This document shows, piece by piece, positions 35,066-44,732 of a stretch of 64,000 nt of DNA; position 1 is the first letter of the stretch, and the number at the start of each line of letters is the position of its first letter. A program made the position numbers and the translations under genes. This DNA comes from Acinetobacter sp. CFCC 10889. Its GTDB lineage: Bacteria > Pseudomonadota > Gammaproteobacteria > Pseudomonadales > Moraxellaceae. The stretch lies in contig NZ_LQXQ01000019.1 of the NCBI RefSeq assembly GCF_003268395.1, positions 1 through 64,000 of the forward strand, written 5' to 3'. The notes beneath the pieces were generated by a model, which saw only the letters and a program-made list of their open reading frames with translations, was not told the origin of the DNA and ran no database searches.

Positions 35066-36712
35066 TTAACTAAACTCACCTACAGAACGTTCTTTTGCCC
35101 AATCACGTAAAATGAATTTCTGTAATTTACCTGTCGAGGTTTTTGGAATTTCACCAATGACCACATCTTTCGGTACTTTAAAGCGAGCTAAATGCTGCTT
35201 ACAGAATTCAATCACTTCTTCAGGTGTTGTTTCAGCACCTTGCTTGAGTTCAATAAAGGCGCATGGCACTTCTTGCCAGCGTGGATCAGGTTTTGCCACC
35301 ACAGCTGCAGTCATGATTGCTGGATGGGTATAAAGCACTTCTTCCACCTCAAGTGAAGAAATATTCTCACCGCCTGAAATGATGATGTCCTTTGAGCGAT
35401 CCATGATTTTTGCATAACCATCAGGTTGGCACACAGCCAAATCACCTGTATGGAACCATCCGCCCTTAAAGGCTTCTTCAGTGGCTTGGGTATTTTTCAG
35501 ATAACCTTTCATCACGATGTTGCCACGGAACATGATTTCACCCATGGTCGTGCCATCATTCGGTACAGGCTGCATGGTTTCAGGATCAAGCACACGCATC
35601 CCATCTTGTAATGGATAAGGTACACCTTGACGAGAATGAAGTTGTGCTTGTTCTTGAATCGACAACTCACTCCAACCCGCTTGTGATGCACACAGCGCAG
35701 AAGGACCATAAGTTTCAGTCAAACCATAAACATGGTTCACTTGTACACCAATATGATGCATACCTTCAATGATCGCAGCAGGAGGCGCAGCACCCGCCAC
35801 CATGACTTCAACACGATGATTAAACTTAATTTGTTTATCTTTAGGTGTGTTGATCAACATCGATAAGACAATCGGTGCACCACAGAAATAATCAACTTGG
35901 TATTGATCAATGAGCTTATAAATGAGTTCAGGATCAATTTTACGTAAGCAAATATTGGTACCGCCATTGGCTGCAATCGTCCATGCAAAACACCAACCAT
36001 TACAGTGGAATAGAGGTAGTGTCCATAAATACTTACAGCGTGGTGTCATGCCACAAGCGATGATATTACTCGCGGCATTGATGTACGCACCACGATGATG
36101 ATAAACCACACCTTTCGGGTTACCCGTCGTACCAGAAGTATAGTTTAGGCTGATCGCATCCCATTCATCTTGAGGCAAGTGCCATTCAAAGTTTTCATCG
36201 CCAGCACTTAACCAGTCTTCATATTCGATCTGACCAATACGTGCAGTAGAATCATTGGCTTCATATTCAACATCTGCCACATCAATGATGTAAATCTCTT
36301 GTGGTACAAGAGCGACAGCTTCCTGCGCCATCGCTGCAAATTCAGGGTCAACCAAAAGTACTTTAGTTTCAGCATGTTCCAACATGAATGCAATGGTTTT
36401 TGCATCTAAACGCGTATTTAGTGTATTTAAAACAGCGCCTGCCATCGGTACAGCAAAATGTGCTTCGACCATTGCAGGAATATTAGGCAGTAATACAGAA
36501 ACTGTATCATTTTTTTGAATGCCTAAATTTTTTAATTGGTGTGCAAACTGACGGCAACGTCGATACGTTTCACGCCAAGAAATATGTCGTGCACCATGAA
36601 CAATTGCATCTTGATGTGGGTAGATGTACGCAGCACGCTCTAAATAGCGCAAAGGTGACAATGCTACAAAGTTTGCAGGTGTGCGTGGTAATTCATCGTA
36701 TGCACTAACCAT
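35066..36712 (-). CDS. Acyl-CoA synthetase (AMP-forming, ANL superfamily)
   Basis: I prefer ATG 36712 because GGAG lies 9 bases upstream; the open frame extends five codons further. The 548-residue protein has the AMP-binding core LNYTSGTTGNPKGV, YGLTETYG, the GGWFHTGDLA hinge region and the catalytic lysine near PKTSTGKLQKF. Similarity to AlkK and methylmercaptopropionate-CoA ligases suggests medium-chain or short branched fatty acids, but the ANL family is too broad to assign a substrate. It stands alone, convergent with darP. Confidence 0.9.
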   Translation of the reverse strand: MVSAYDELPRTPANFVALSPLRYLERAAYIYPHQDAIVHGARHISWRETYRRCRQFAHQLKNLGIQKNDTVSVLLPNIPAMVEAHFAVPMAGAVLNTLNTRLDAKTIAFMLEHAETKVLLVDPEFAAMAQEAVALVPQEIYIIDVADVEYEANDSTARIGQIEYEDWLSAGDENFEWHLPQDEWDAISLNYTSGTTGNPKGVVYHHRGAYINAASNIIACGMTPRCKYLWTLPLFHCNGWCFAWTIAANGGTNICLRKIDPELIYKLIDQYQVDYFCGAPIVLSMLINTPKDKQIKFNHRVEVMVAGAAPPAAIIEGMHHIGVQVNHVYGLTETYGPSALCASQAGWSELSIQEQAQLHSRQGVPYPLQDGMRVLDPETMQPVPNDGTTMGEIMFRGNIVMKGYLKNTQATEEAFKGGWFHTGDLAVCQPDGYAKIMDRSKDIIISGGENISSLEVEEVLYTHPAIMTAAVVAKPDPRWQEVPCAFIELKQGAETTPEEVIEFCKQHLARFKVPKDVVIGEIPKTSTGKLQKFILRDWAKERSVGEFS

Positions 36713-37258
36713 ATTTTTTAACTCCATCTAATATTTGTTTTATTTTCCATCTCTAAAAGATATGCATATTGTGAATTGAATGCATTTATTCTTTAGTCGA
36801 GTATTTATTCTAAAAGATGTTTTTGAAATAGCCTCAAGGCATAAATTTTGTAAATATATTTTTAAATCTTTGATTTTCAGGTTGATTAAACTTGTATTTA
36901 GCATAAAGCAAGCATCTTTTTAAGCGCAAAACATAACGAAATTCTGATAAAAATGAACTGAAGCGTTTATTTTTATTTAAATATCGCATGTCTATACAAG
37001 AAGCGATCGTAGATTTCAAAGGGTTAAATCTGTCACAATAAATAGGATGTGCTTACTTTTGTATATGATGCCATTTTATTCTGCTGGAAAATAAAAGGAA
37101 ATCTGCAACAAAGGTTTATAAAAGCGCATTTAAGGTGTAAAATTCGACACACTTTTATTCTGTTCCACCGATTTTATCTTTTGAGGGTTTCCCTCGATCA
37201 TAATCTCGCGGTGATATGCTCTATTGTACGGGGCATCACTCCTTAAGGATTTTTAAAT
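36713..37258. other. Intergenic region before thrS, with a structured leader
   Basis: About 545 bases hold no credible gene. The left 450 bases are AT-rich and must carry the divergent promoter for the acyl-CoA ligase. The last 80 bases hold GAGGG-TTT-CCCTC (37183-37195) and an imperfect stem GTGATATGC / GGGGCATCAC before the TAAGGA ribosome-binding site of thrS. Confidence 0.55.
37183..37240 (+). promoter_or_regulatory. Structured thrS leader, possible translational operator
   Basis: Two adjacent stem-loops precede the ribosome-binding site. In E. coli ThrRS represses its own mRNA by binding tRNA-Thr-like leader hairpins. The structure here is suggestive, but I did not confirm an anticodon-like loop. 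Confidence 0.35.
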
Positions 37259-39181
37259 ATGCCTATTATCACATTGCCAAATGGCGATCAAAAACAATTT
37301 GATCAAGCAGTTTCTGTGATGGAAGTTGCACAAAGTATTGGACCTGGACTGGCGAAAAATACGCTGGCAGGTAAAGTGAATGGTCGCTTAGTCGATGCAA
37401 GTGATTTAATTACCGAAGACGCAACACTGGAAATCATTACCCCTAAAAATCAGGAAGGTGTTGAAATCATTCGTCACTCATGTGCTCACCTTGTGGGTCA
37501 TGCGGTAAAACAACTTTTCCCTGAAGCCAAAATGGTGATCGGTCCCGTTATTGAAGATGGTTTCTATTACGACATTTTCAGTCAAAAACCGTTTACACCT
37601 GAAGATATGGCTGCCATCGAAGCACGCATGAAAAAGCTGATCGATGAAGATTATGATGTCATCAAAAAAATGACACCGCGTGCTGAAGTGATCAAATTGT
37701 TCACTGAACGTGGCGAAGATTATAAGTTACGTCTGATTGATGATATGCCTGATGAAACTGAAATGGGCTTGTACTATCATCAAGAATACGTAGACATGTG
37801 TCGTGGTCCACACGTACCGAATACTAAATTCTTAAAATCATTCAAACTGACTAAAATGTCAGGCGCTTACTGGCGTGGTGATGCGAAGAATGAACAGCTG
37901 CAACGTATTTATGGTACAGCTTGGGCAGATAAAAAAGAATTAGCTGCTTATATCAAACGTATTGAAGAAGCTGAAAAGCGTGACCATCGTAAAATTGGTA
38001 AAGCTTTAGACTTGTTCCATATGCAAGAAGAAGCACCAGGTATGGTGTTCTGGCATCCAAATGGTTGGACAATTTACCAAGTGCTTGAACAGTACATGCG
38101 TAAAATTCAACAAGACAATGGCTATGAAGAAATCCGTACTCCGCAAATTGTAGATTTTACACTTTGGGAGAAATCAGGTCACGCAGCCAACTATGCAGAC
38201 AATATGTTTACGACTCAGTCTGAGAGCCGTAACTATGCTGTAAAACCGATGAACTGCCCATGTCACGTACAGGTATTTAACCAAGGCTTGAAGTCTTACC
38301 GTGATTTGCCAATTCGTTTGGCTGAGTTCGGTTCATGTCACCGTAACGAGCCATCAGGTTCTTTACACGGCATTATGCGTGTACGTGGCTTTACTCAAGA
38401 TGATGCACATATTTTCTGTACCACTGAACAAATTGGTAAAGAAGTTGCAGATTTCATTAAGCTTACTTTAGATGTGTATAAAGATTTTGGCTTTGAAGAA
38501 GTACAAATGAAATTGTCTACACGTCCTGAAAAACGTGTCGGTGCAGATGAGCTTTGGGATGTTGCTGAAAAATCTTTGGCAGATGCTTTAGATGCAGCAG
38601 GTCTTGATTGGCAAGAACAGCCTGGCGAAGGCGCATTCTACGGTCCTAAGATTGAATTCTCATTGAAGGACTGTTTAGGTCGTATCTGGCAGTGTGGTAC
38701 AATTCAGTGTGACTTTAACTTGCCGTTACGTTTAGATGCCTCTTATGTAACAGAAGATAACGATCGTGACCATCCTGTGATGTTGCATCGTGCAATTCTT
38801 GGCAGTTTCGAACGTTTTATTGGTATACTTATTGAACACTACGCTGGCTTTATGCCACCATGGTTGGCGCCAATCCAAGCATGTGTCATGAATATTACAG
38901 ATTCACAAGCGGAAGCATGTGAGTCAGTGGTCGCAAAACTCAAAGAAAATGGAATTCGAGCAATTTCAGACTTGAGAAATGAGAAAATCGGCTTTAAGAT
39001 TCGTGAGCGTACATTAGAGCGTATTCCATACTTATTGGTACTTGGGGACCGAGAAGTGGAAGAAGGTACTGTAAACGTCCGTACCCGTTCTGGAAAAAAT
39101 TTAGGTACTATGTCAATTGATGCATTTGTTGACTTAGTGAAAGCAGCCGTTGCCGAACGCGGCCGGTACATTGTGGAGTAA
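37259..39181 (+). CDS. thrS: Threonyl-tRNA synthetase
   Basis: The 640-residue class II enzyme has the N-terminal TGS domain (1-60) and the editing domain with its metal histidines ([14 protein letters not shown]). The catalytic core follows with the zinc-binding cysteine [10 protein letters not shown], motif 2 [10 protein letters not shown] and motif 3 [11 protein letters not shown], and then the anticodon-binding domain. The end GAG-TAA supplies the GGAG that positions the infC AUU start 8 bases further on, so the two genes are linked. Confidence 0.98.
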   Translation: MPIITLPNGDQKQFDQAVSVMEVAQSIGPGLAKNTLAGKVNGRLVDASDLITEDATLEIITPKNQEGVEIIRHSCAHLVGHAVKQLFPEAKMVIGPVIEDGFYYDIFSQKPFTPEDMAAIEARMKKLIDEDYDVIKKMTPRAEVIKLFTERGEDYKLRLIDDMPDETEMGLYYHQEYVDMCRGPHVPNTKFLKSFKLTKMSGAYWRGDAKNEQLQRIYGTAWADKKELAAYIKRIEEAEKRDHRKIGKALDLFHMQEEAPGMVFWHPNGWTIYQVLEQYMRKIQQDNGYEEIRTPQIVDFTLWEKSGHAANYADNMFTTQSESRNYAVKPMNCPCHVQVFNQGLKSYRDLPIRLAEFGSCHRNEPSGSLHGIMRVRGFTQDDAHIFCTTEQIGKEVADFIKLTLDVYKDFGFEEVQMKLSTRPEKRVGADELWDVAEKSLADALDAAGLDWQEQPGEGAFYGPKIEFSLKDCLGRIWQCGTIQCDFNLPLRLDASYVTEDNDRDHPVMLHRAILGSFERFIGILIEHYAGFMPPWLAPIQACVMNITDSQAEACESVVAKLKENGIRAISDLRNEKIGFKIRERTLERIPYLLVLGDREVEEGTVNVRTRSGKNLGTMSIDAFVDLVKAAVAERGRYIVE

Positions 39182-39186
39182 GAAAG

Positions 39187-39738
39187 ATTAAACAGCCTGA
39201 CCGTAACCAACAACAAGGTGCTAAAAGCAATCGTCCTGCATTGAACGACGAGATTAAGGCAAAAGAAGTCCGTCTCGTTGCTGCAGATGGTGAACAGAAA
39301 GGTATTGTAACGCTTGCAGAAGCGTTGCGTGCTGCTGAAGACGCAGATCTTGACCTTGTTGAGATTGTGGCAAATGCAGAACCGCCTGTTTGTAAAATCA
39401 TGGATTTCAACAAACATTTATTTGATCTGAAGCAAAAGCAAAAAGATGCGAAAAAGAAACAGCATCAAGTTCAGGTCAAAGAAATCAAGTTACGTCCTGG
39501 TACAGATGTTGGTGATTACAACGTTAAGTTGCGTGCTATTCTCAAGTTCCTTGAGGAAGGTAACAAAGTCAAAATTACTCTACGTTTCCGTGGTCGTGAA
39601 ATGGCTCACCAACAGTTGGGTCTTGCTCAATTACAAAAAATTGAAGCAGATGTGGCTGAGTGTGGTGTTGTTGAACAAGCACCAAAAATGGAAGGTCGTC
39701 AAATGGGTATGTTACTTGGTCCTAAAAAGAAAAAGTAA
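39187..39738 (+). CDS. infC: Translation initiation factor IF-3, AUU start codon
   Basis: IF-3 binds the 30S subunit and rejects non-AUG starts. The start is ATT 39187: it is in frame with the rest, a GGAG lies 8 bases upstream across the thrS stop, and the added residues ([18 protein letters not shown]) match the known flexible IF-3 N-terminus. The TTG at 39241 is only codon 19. An AUU start lets IF-3 repress its own translation, as in E. coli. The N domain ends near the basic linker ([13 protein letters not shown]) and the C domain carries [11 protein letters not shown]. The length is 183 residues. Confidence 0.93.
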   Translation: MKQPDRNQQQGAKSNRPALNDEIKAKEVRLVAADGEQKGIVTLAEALRAAEDADLDLVEIVANAEPPVCKIMDFNKHLFDLKQKQKDAKKKQHQVQVKEIKLRPGTDVGDYNVKLRAILKFLEEGNKVKITLRFRGREMAHQQLGLAQLQKIEADVAECGVVEQAPKMEGRQMGMLLGPKKKK

Positions 39739-39753
39739 TCCCTTGTTGATCTT

Positions 39754-39783
39754 AAAAAAGCACTGCATTTGCAGTGCTTTTTT
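39754..39783 (+). terminator. Terminator after infC
   Basis: A 13-base stem AAAAAAGCACTGC / GCAGTGCTTTTTT with loop ATTT. It separates infC from rpmI-rplT, which lies 3 kb further on. Confidence 0.92.
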
Positions 39784-40028
39784 ATGGGCAGCGTTTTAAG
39801 ATTTAATGGCGCTGGTTTTTTGGATAAATAAACTTTAATAGTGTCGTAATTCAAATATCAAAATATGATAATTAGGATTGTTTAATATAAGTTTATTGCT
39901 TTATTTTAGAATAAATTATGAAAATATCTTGATTGATGACATATTCGATTTAGCAAAATCATGTTATAAAAGTACAATACTAAAGTCATAAAATATAGAA
40001 AATACGCGAGAAAGCGGAAGGATGAAAT

Positions 40029-40646
40029 ATGATTGATCTGTATTATTGGGGAACACCCAATGGTCATAAAATTACCATCGCACTTGAAGAAATGGGTTTG
40101 GATTATCAAATTTTCCCGATCAATATTTTAGAAAATGATCAATTCCAACCTGATTTTTTACGCATATCCCCAAATAATAAAATTCCTGCAATTGTCGATC
40201 AAAATGGCCCAAATGGCGAAGCGATTTCAGTGTTTGAGTCTGGTGCGATTTTACAATATTTAGGGCGTAAAACAGGCTTATATTATCCTGAAAATGAACA
40301 AGAGCGTGTTGAGGTTGAACAATGGTTGATGTGGCAAATGGGCGGTTTTGGTCCAATGCTCGGACAAAATCATCATTTCAGTAAATTTGCCAAAGAACAA
40401 ATTCCTTATGCTATTGATCGTTATGTGACTGAGACTAAAAGATTGTATTCAGTCTTAAATAAACAGTTGATCGGTCAAAAATTTGTTGCAGGGCAATACT
40501 CGATTGCAGATATGGCAATTCTACCGTGGGTGCTCCGTCATGAGTGGCAACAAATTGATTTAGATGATTATCCTTATGTGAAAGAATATGTTGAACGTTT
40601 AACTGCACGTCCAGCCGTTCAACGTGCATTATCTATCAAGGTCTAA
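40029..40646 (+). CDS. Nu-class glutathione S-transferase (YfcG-like disulfide-bond oxidoreductase)
   Basis: The 205-residue protein has the thioredoxin-fold start YYWGTPNGHKITIALEE, very close to E. coli YfcG, where the threonine-asparagine pair holds two glutathiones and drives disulfide exchange. The ESGAIL motif and the C-terminal helical domain (SIADMAILPWV) are normal. AAGGATGAAAT precedes the ATG. It stands alone with its own terminator in the block between infC and rpmI. Confidence 0.88.
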   Translation: MIDLYYWGTPNGHKITIALEEMGLDYQIFPINILENDQFQPDFLRISPNNKIPAIVDQNGPNGEAISVFESGAILQYLGRKTGLYYPENEQERVEVEQWLMWQMGGFGPMLGQNHHFSKFAKEQIPYAIDRYVTETKRLYSVLNKQLIGQKFVAGQYSIADMAILPWVLRHEWQQIDLDDYPYVKEYVERLTARPAVQRALSIKV

Positions 40647-40669
40647 AATCAGAATATGCTAAACTGCTG

Positions 40670-40693
40670 AACCACCGAATCTGGTGGTTTTTT
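40670..40693 (+). terminator. Terminator after the GST gene
   Basis: The stem AACCACC / GGTGGTT with a 6-base loop is followed by TTTT. Confidence 0.85.
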
Positions 40694-40710
40694 AATGTTG
40701 GATATGAACG

Positions 40711-40995
40711 ATGAAAGCATTCTTTTTAAATCTCACGCATATTTTGGAAAAAAATCCTAAAATTTATTGGTGTGTGATTGTAGGGATCGCACTGTGTTCA
40801 GTGCTATATGTAGTAGAGGTTGTGCATATTCAAAATTTATTGCCTGATGTGAAAGTACAAGATAGCTCAGCATTACGTGCAACGATTGACCCTATTGCAC
40901 AGCGTTATTCTTGGGCACGTATTACGGTGATTATCGTGGCAATCATTGCTGCGAATTTTCAATATTTTAAAACAAAAAAAGAACTTCATTTATAA
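40711..40995 (+). CDS. Small membrane protein of unknown function (94 aa)
   Basis: Two hydrophobic segments (about residues 19-40 and 68-86) flank a short periplasmic or cytoplasmic loop (PDVKVQDSSALRATID). The C-terminus is charged (YFKTKKELHL). No family is recognised. A GGATATGAACG sequence precedes the ATG. It is followed by another small membrane protein 58 bases away and may share a transcript. Confidence 0.65.
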   Translation: MKAFFLNLTHILEKNPKIYWCVIVGIALCSVLYVVEVVHIQNLLPDVKVQDSSALRATIDPIAQRYSWARITVIIVAIIAANFQYFKTKKELHL

Positions 40996-41053
40996 AAAGC
41001 TATAAATTCAGGGCTCACAATAAGCCATCCGATCAATTGCTTAAGGGCATGCT

Positions 41054-41461
41054 ATGAAAAATATATGTGTTCAGCATTTTATTTATAGTTTTCTTTGTAT
41101 GCTCATGGTAGCAACGATTTCTGCATATTTACAAAATACATTTTCCATTGATCGTGTTGGTACATTGGTTTTTCTTATGATTGGCATCATCGGTTTGATA
41201 TTTTCAATCGCATTTGCATGGTTTCAAAAATGGTTGCAGCAAAGTGTGAAGTCTACGGTAATTTTTGTGCTGATACTTTCCGTTTATCTTGTTGTATTCA
41301 CTTATATGTTTCATGTGGTTGATGTTGATTGGAATGCAGTGTTAGAAGGGCAGATACAATTAACATTGTTGCAAAAATTTTTACATTCTGAATGGTCAAT
41401 TTGGCTGGCTTTTCTTTTTCCTTTCTGTGCTTCATGGTTATATCAGAAAAAAGTGAAATGA
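41054..41461 (+). CDS. Membrane protein of unknown function (135 aa)
   Basis: Four predicted transmembrane segments (about 9-27, 36-58, 69-88 and 113-130) and AAGGGC ahead of the ATG. No recognised domain. It lies 15 bases upstream of the YqaA-family gene and is probably co-transcribed with it. Confidence 0.65.
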   Translation: MKNICVQHFIYSFLCMLMVATISAYLQNTFSIDRVGTLVFLMIGIIGLIFSIAFAWFQKWLQQSVKSTVIFVLILSVYLVVFTYMFHVVDVDWNAVLEGQIQLTLLQKFLHSEWSIWLAFLFPFCASWLYQKKVK

Positions 41462-41476
41462 ATCTAATGAATTGAT

Positions 41477-41902
41477 ATGGCATATTTTTTACTTTTTTTA
41501 TCTGCCTTTGGTGCTGCGACTTTACTGCCTTTACAGTCTGAGGCTGTTTTGGTGGGATTATTGATGCAAGACAAATATTCAGTTTTAGGATTGCTTTTAA
41601 TTGCATCCTTTGGAAATATTTTAGGTTCGTGCGTGAACTGGTATTTAGGTTTGCGTATAGAGCAATTTAAAGATCGTAAATGGTTTCCTGTTTCTGTCAA
41701 AAATATGCATAAAGCTGAAATGGTTTACCAAAAATATGGTTTTTGGTCATTATTTTTAAGTTGGATGCCGATCATTGGTGATCCGATCACATTGATTGCT
41801 GGTTTACTTAAAGAAAATTTTTGGCGATTTTTATTGATTGTAACTTTGGCAAAAACAGGTCGATATGTTTTTATCTACCTGTTGTATATGGGGTTATTTT
41901 AA
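41477..41902 (+). CDS. YqaA family protein (DedA/SNARE-associated-like membrane protein)
   Basis: The 141-residue membrane protein has about four helices. It carries the family signature SWMPIIGDPITLIAGLLKENFWRF, preceded by FGNILGSCVNWYLG. This is the short YqaA branch of DedA-related proteins, whose longer members act as undecaprenyl-phosphate or lipid flippases. A lipid-transport role for YqaA itself is not established. Confidence 0.8.
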   Translation: MAYFLLFLSAFGAATLLPLQSEAVLVGLLMQDKYSVLGLLLIASFGNILGSCVNWYLGLRIEQFKDRKWFPVSVKNMHKAEMVYQKYGFWSLFLSWMPIIGDPITLIAGLLKENFWRFLLIVTLAKTGRYVFIYLLYMGLF

Positions 41903-41906
41903 TTTT

Positions 41907-42529
41907 TTAATCATTTTCACAATTACTCGGATCGAGTTGGATTTGATCTGTGGCTGTCATTTTAAAGAATGGTATTAAAGAGTTTTGAGTTTTAACTAAT
42001 CTACTTTCTAACAAGAGCCTTAATTTGGAATCAATATAAGCATTTCCTGTGCTTTCAAGGATTTCGATTACTGGGTAATTTGACTCTTCCATTTTAGAGT
42101 TTGCTTTTATTTTGCATAGTGGAAAATCAGATATTAGATATAAGTGGTTATCATCAATGTTGTCTAACGCGAAATAAGTTCGATTGGTAATTCTGCGATA
42201 ATAGGGAAAGCCTGACCATTTATTGTATGGGGTTTGAGTCTTGATCGTTTGAGTGATGAAACTAATTTTTGATCCAATCTCTGTAACTCTGTACTTTTCA
42301 ATATCTCAACTTGTGTGACTATTCCTTGTTTATTCGTAAATATCCGTGCTAAAAATTGACGATTAATATTTTCCAAATCATTGTTTGTAAAATAAAATTT
42401 TGGAGAATTCAACCAAATCACCTGATCTAATTGTATTTTTAATGCGCTTTCGTTGTTTTGTATATCAACATCTGCAAAAGCAATAGGACACAATAAGCTG
42501 CTCAGTAAAATCAATGTTTTAATTTTCAT
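41907..42529 (-). pseudogene. TonB-C-terminal-like exported protein gene, apparently split by a frameshift
   Basis: The first part (42529-42164) encodes a signal peptide (MKIKTLILLSSLLCPIAFA) and a TonB-type C-terminal domain with VTQVEILKSTELQRLDQKL. After the stop, another frame encodes a second similar unit (VIEILESTGNAYIDSKLRLLL) ending at 41907. That frame has no good start codon before mid-domain (ATG 42092) and stays open up to the first part. A single frame change near 42164-42180 would join the two into one two-domain protein. If instead the first part alone is the real gene, it is a 121-residue one-domain protein. Confidence 0.6.
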
Positions 42530-42867
42530 AAAATAAATCTTAATTGTTAAAATTGAATCGTAAGATATTATTATAAATTAGTTTAAGTTATAAACAAAAT
42601 AAAAGGGTGAATTTGGGAGATGTGCTAAATTACATACTAGTTAAATTTGTAAATAGAAAAAACATATTAAAAGCCTCATGACATTTAAGCCGTAAGAAAA
42701 AGATAGTTAGCATCTCGTTTGAAATGTGACCTAAATATATTCAAGATAAATTTAGCAGTTATTGCTTTTGTTTTAGCCATAGATGATTTAGAATATTGCC
42801 TCCCTTACCTGCAGGTCGTTGTCGCAATGGTGCGAGCGTTCCGAACAGGTGTTCAAAAGAGGTTGTT
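42530..42867. other. Intergenic region and leader before rpmI
   Basis: About 340 bases, AT-rich on the left. The last 70 bases (from about 42798) fold as CCTG...TCGCA-ATGG-TGCGA...CAGG just before rpmI. No separate gene is supported; the open frame upstream of the rpmI ATG is part of this leader. Confidence 0.55.
42808..42851 (+). promoter_or_regulatory. Structured rpmI-rplT leader, possible L20 operator
   Basis: A TCGCA-ATGG-TGCGA hairpin is enclosed by a CCTG/CAGG closing stem. L20 represses rpmI-rplT in E. coli by binding leader RNA. Here the operon has lost the infC linkage, so a short self-standing leader is plausible. Binding is not shown. Confidence 0.4.
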
Positions 42868-43062
42868 ATGCCTAAGATGAAAACTCGCCGTGGTGCAGCT
42901 AAACGCTTTAAAGCGACTGCTAACGGTTTCAAGCGTAAACAAGCGTTCAAACGCCACATTTTGACCAAAAAATCTGCTAAGCGTATCCGTCAATTACGCG
43001 GCTGTGTAATGGTTCACGTAAGTGACATGAATTCAGTTCGCCGTATGTGCCCATACATCTAA
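42868..43062 (+). CDS. rpmI: 50S ribosomal protein L35
   Basis: The 64-residue, very basic protein begins [20 protein letters not shown], the universal L35 start, so ATG 42868 is right. AAGAGGTTGTT supplies the ribosome-binding site. It is co-transcribed with rplT, 11 bases downstream. The tail ([14 protein letters not shown]) matches the gamma-proteobacterial form. Confidence 0.98.
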   Translation: MPKMKTRRGAAKRFKATANGFKRKQAFKRHILTKKSAKRIRQLRGCVMVHVSDMNSVRRMCPYI

Positions 43063-43073
43063 GGAGATTATAA

Positions 43074-43433
43074 ATGGCTCGTGTAAAACGTGGTGTACAG
43101 GCGCATCGTCGTCATAAAAAAATTCTTGCTCGTGCTAAAGGTTACTATGGCGCGCGTTCACGTGTTTATCGTGTAGCGTTCCAAGCGGTAATCAAAGCAG
43201 GTCAATATGCTTACCGTGACCGTCGTCAAAAGAAACGTCAATTCCGCGCTTTGTGGATTGCACGTATCAATGCTGGTGCTCGTTTAAATGGTTTATCGTA
43301 CAGCCGTATGATTTCTGGCTTGAAAAAAGCTCAAGTGATCATCGACCGTCGTGTACTTGCTGACATCGCTATGCATGACGCAGTTGCATTTGCTGCTTTA
43401 GCTGAAAAAGCGAAAGGTGCATTGGCTGCATAA
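43074..43433 (+). CDS. rplT: 50S ribosomal protein L20
   Basis: The 119-residue basic protein begins [16 protein letters not shown] and has [20 protein letters not shown], both universal L20 signatures. GGAG lies 8 bases before the ATG. L20 is a primary 50S assembly protein. A strong terminator follows, so pheS-pheT is not on this transcript. Confidence 0.98.
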   Translation: MARVKRGVQAHRRHKKILARAKGYYGARSRVYRVAFQAVIKAGQYAYRDRRQKKRQFRALWIARINAGARLNGLSYSRMISGLKKAQVIIDRRVLADIAMHDAVAFAALAEKAKGALAA

Positions 43434-43454
43434 TCATCATTGATGATTAAAAAG

Positions 43455-43480
43455 AAGACCGCTATTTTGCGGTCTTTTTT
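43455..43480 (+). terminator. Terminator after rplT
   Basis: The stem AAGACCGC / GCGGTCTT with a 6-base loop is followed by TTTT. Confidence 0.9.
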
Positions 43481-43516
43481 ATTTTAAGAAAAATAATTTT
43501 AATGAGTTGAAAATAG

Positions 43517-44680
43517 CTATTCAGATTGTTCATTTGATTTAGGCAGTATTTTGTATAGTGCATATAGAAATGCGATTCCAAGTACAAAAATATTTCCCCA
43601 GCGTACTGTAAAATATGCCAATGTCCATAAAGCGCAGTAACACCACAACATAAACCATAAAAACTTAATCAGCCCAAACCATTTAAAACCAGAAGATACT
43701 TCATTTGATTCAGAATTTTCAGATTCAATATTTTCTAAATTTGATGTTGACGTATCGCGTGTATTTTCTATGGTTTTTGAGGTGGAAACAAAAGGTGTGT
43801 TTGATTGTGTTTGTGCATCGAGGGTTGCATTTTGATAATGGTTAGCTGAATGTTTTAAGATAATAGGAAAAAATTTATCTACAATATTTGAGGCTTGAGA
43901 GAATTCAATTTTTTCATTTTCTGTCATATGCCAATAATCTGCATATTCATTTTTAGGCTGAGATTCATTATTAAAGTGATGACGCAGTGCAGTCGCATTG
44001 ATAATTAAATTACTCGCATAATTTCGTTTTAAACTATACGGTAATAGGGGAAATTGTTCCTCTTTTTGATAGAGATCACCTTCATAGCAATTACTTTCTG
44101 TCAGTGGAACGGGAAAAGAACCATAACGTTTTGAAATATCAAAATTATAGACTTTATTTTGATAATCATTATAAAAAGATTGCCATGAAAGAGGCTGTAA
44201 ATCCGCTAAAATTTTGTCTGAAAAATCAGGTGATACATCCATCAATACATAGTTTTCTACGCTATCATGATAATTATTATAGTTAGACTGTAGTGGAAAT
44301 TGATTCGCATCATATTCTTGCCATAGTGGTTTTTCATCAACATGAATGAGCACTTTAAAAATTTGATTTGGGAAATGACAGACAATGCAAAAATTGTATT
44401 CACCTACATTAAAATCAAAGATTTGAGAATCAGTAAGTGGCTGTAATACATCAGATGCAAAGTGTAAACTAACTTTATAAAGTCCCTGTATTGTCAGATG
44501 ATTGAGTAAATGTGAAGCAGAACCTGTCAGTAAAGTACCTTTTTCAAGATCACGCAAAATAGGAAAATGAGTAAAGAGTAGGGGATGGCGATCTAAAATT
44601 TCTGAATCCACTGCGCCAGTTAAAAATTCATTTCCATAACTGACCAAAGCCACTTGGCGATAAGCTCTTTCAAAATGCAT
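43517..44680 (-). CDS. Unknown C-terminally membrane-anchored protein, paralogue of the 46753-47763 gene
   Basis: ATG 44680 is preferred because AGGAAAATAC precedes it; the longer frame would overlap the divergent ParB-like gene. The 387-residue protein has a soluble N-terminal domain starting LVSYGNEFL and then GLYKVSLHFA. A Ser/Thr/Glu-rich linker (about 305-345) follows, and two C-terminal transmembrane segments. FFPIILKHSANHY just before the linker is also shared with the paralogue. No known family. The N-terminal domain probably faces the cytoplasm, since no signal peptide is seen. Confidence 0.7.
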   Translation of the reverse strand: MHFERAYRQVALVSYGNEFLTGAVDSEILDRHPLLFTHFPILRDLEKGTLLTGSASHLLNHLTIQGLYKVSLHFASDVLQPLTDSQIFDFNVGEYNFCIVCHFPNQIFKVLIHVDEKPLWQEYDANQFPLQSNYNNYHDSVENYVLMDVSPDFSDKILADLQPLSWQSFYNDYQNKVYNFDISKRYGSFPVPLTESNCYEGDLYQKEEQFPLLPYSLKRNYASNLIINATALRHHFNNESQPKNEYADYWHMTENEKIEFSQASNIVDKFFPIILKHSANHYQNATLDAQTQSNTPFVSTSKTIENTRDTSTSNLENIESENSESNEVSSGFKWFGLIKFLWFMLWCYCALWTLAYFTVRWGNIFVLGIAFLYALYKILPKSNEQSE

Positions 44681-44732
44681 GTATTTTCCTGTTATTATAT
44701 TTTTGATTGTCATATAGGATGTGTGAAAAAAT

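Noticed and set aside
37049..37246. 65-residue open frame in the thrS leader
   Set aside because: It has no ribosome-binding site and covers the structured leader.
39241..39738. infC starting with TTG at 39241
   Set aside because: It would drop the conserved N-terminus; ATT 39187 with a GGAG at 8 bases fits.
42796..43062. 88-residue open frame for L35
   Set aside because: L35 starts at [10 protein letters not shown] (42868); the extra residues are the leader RNA.
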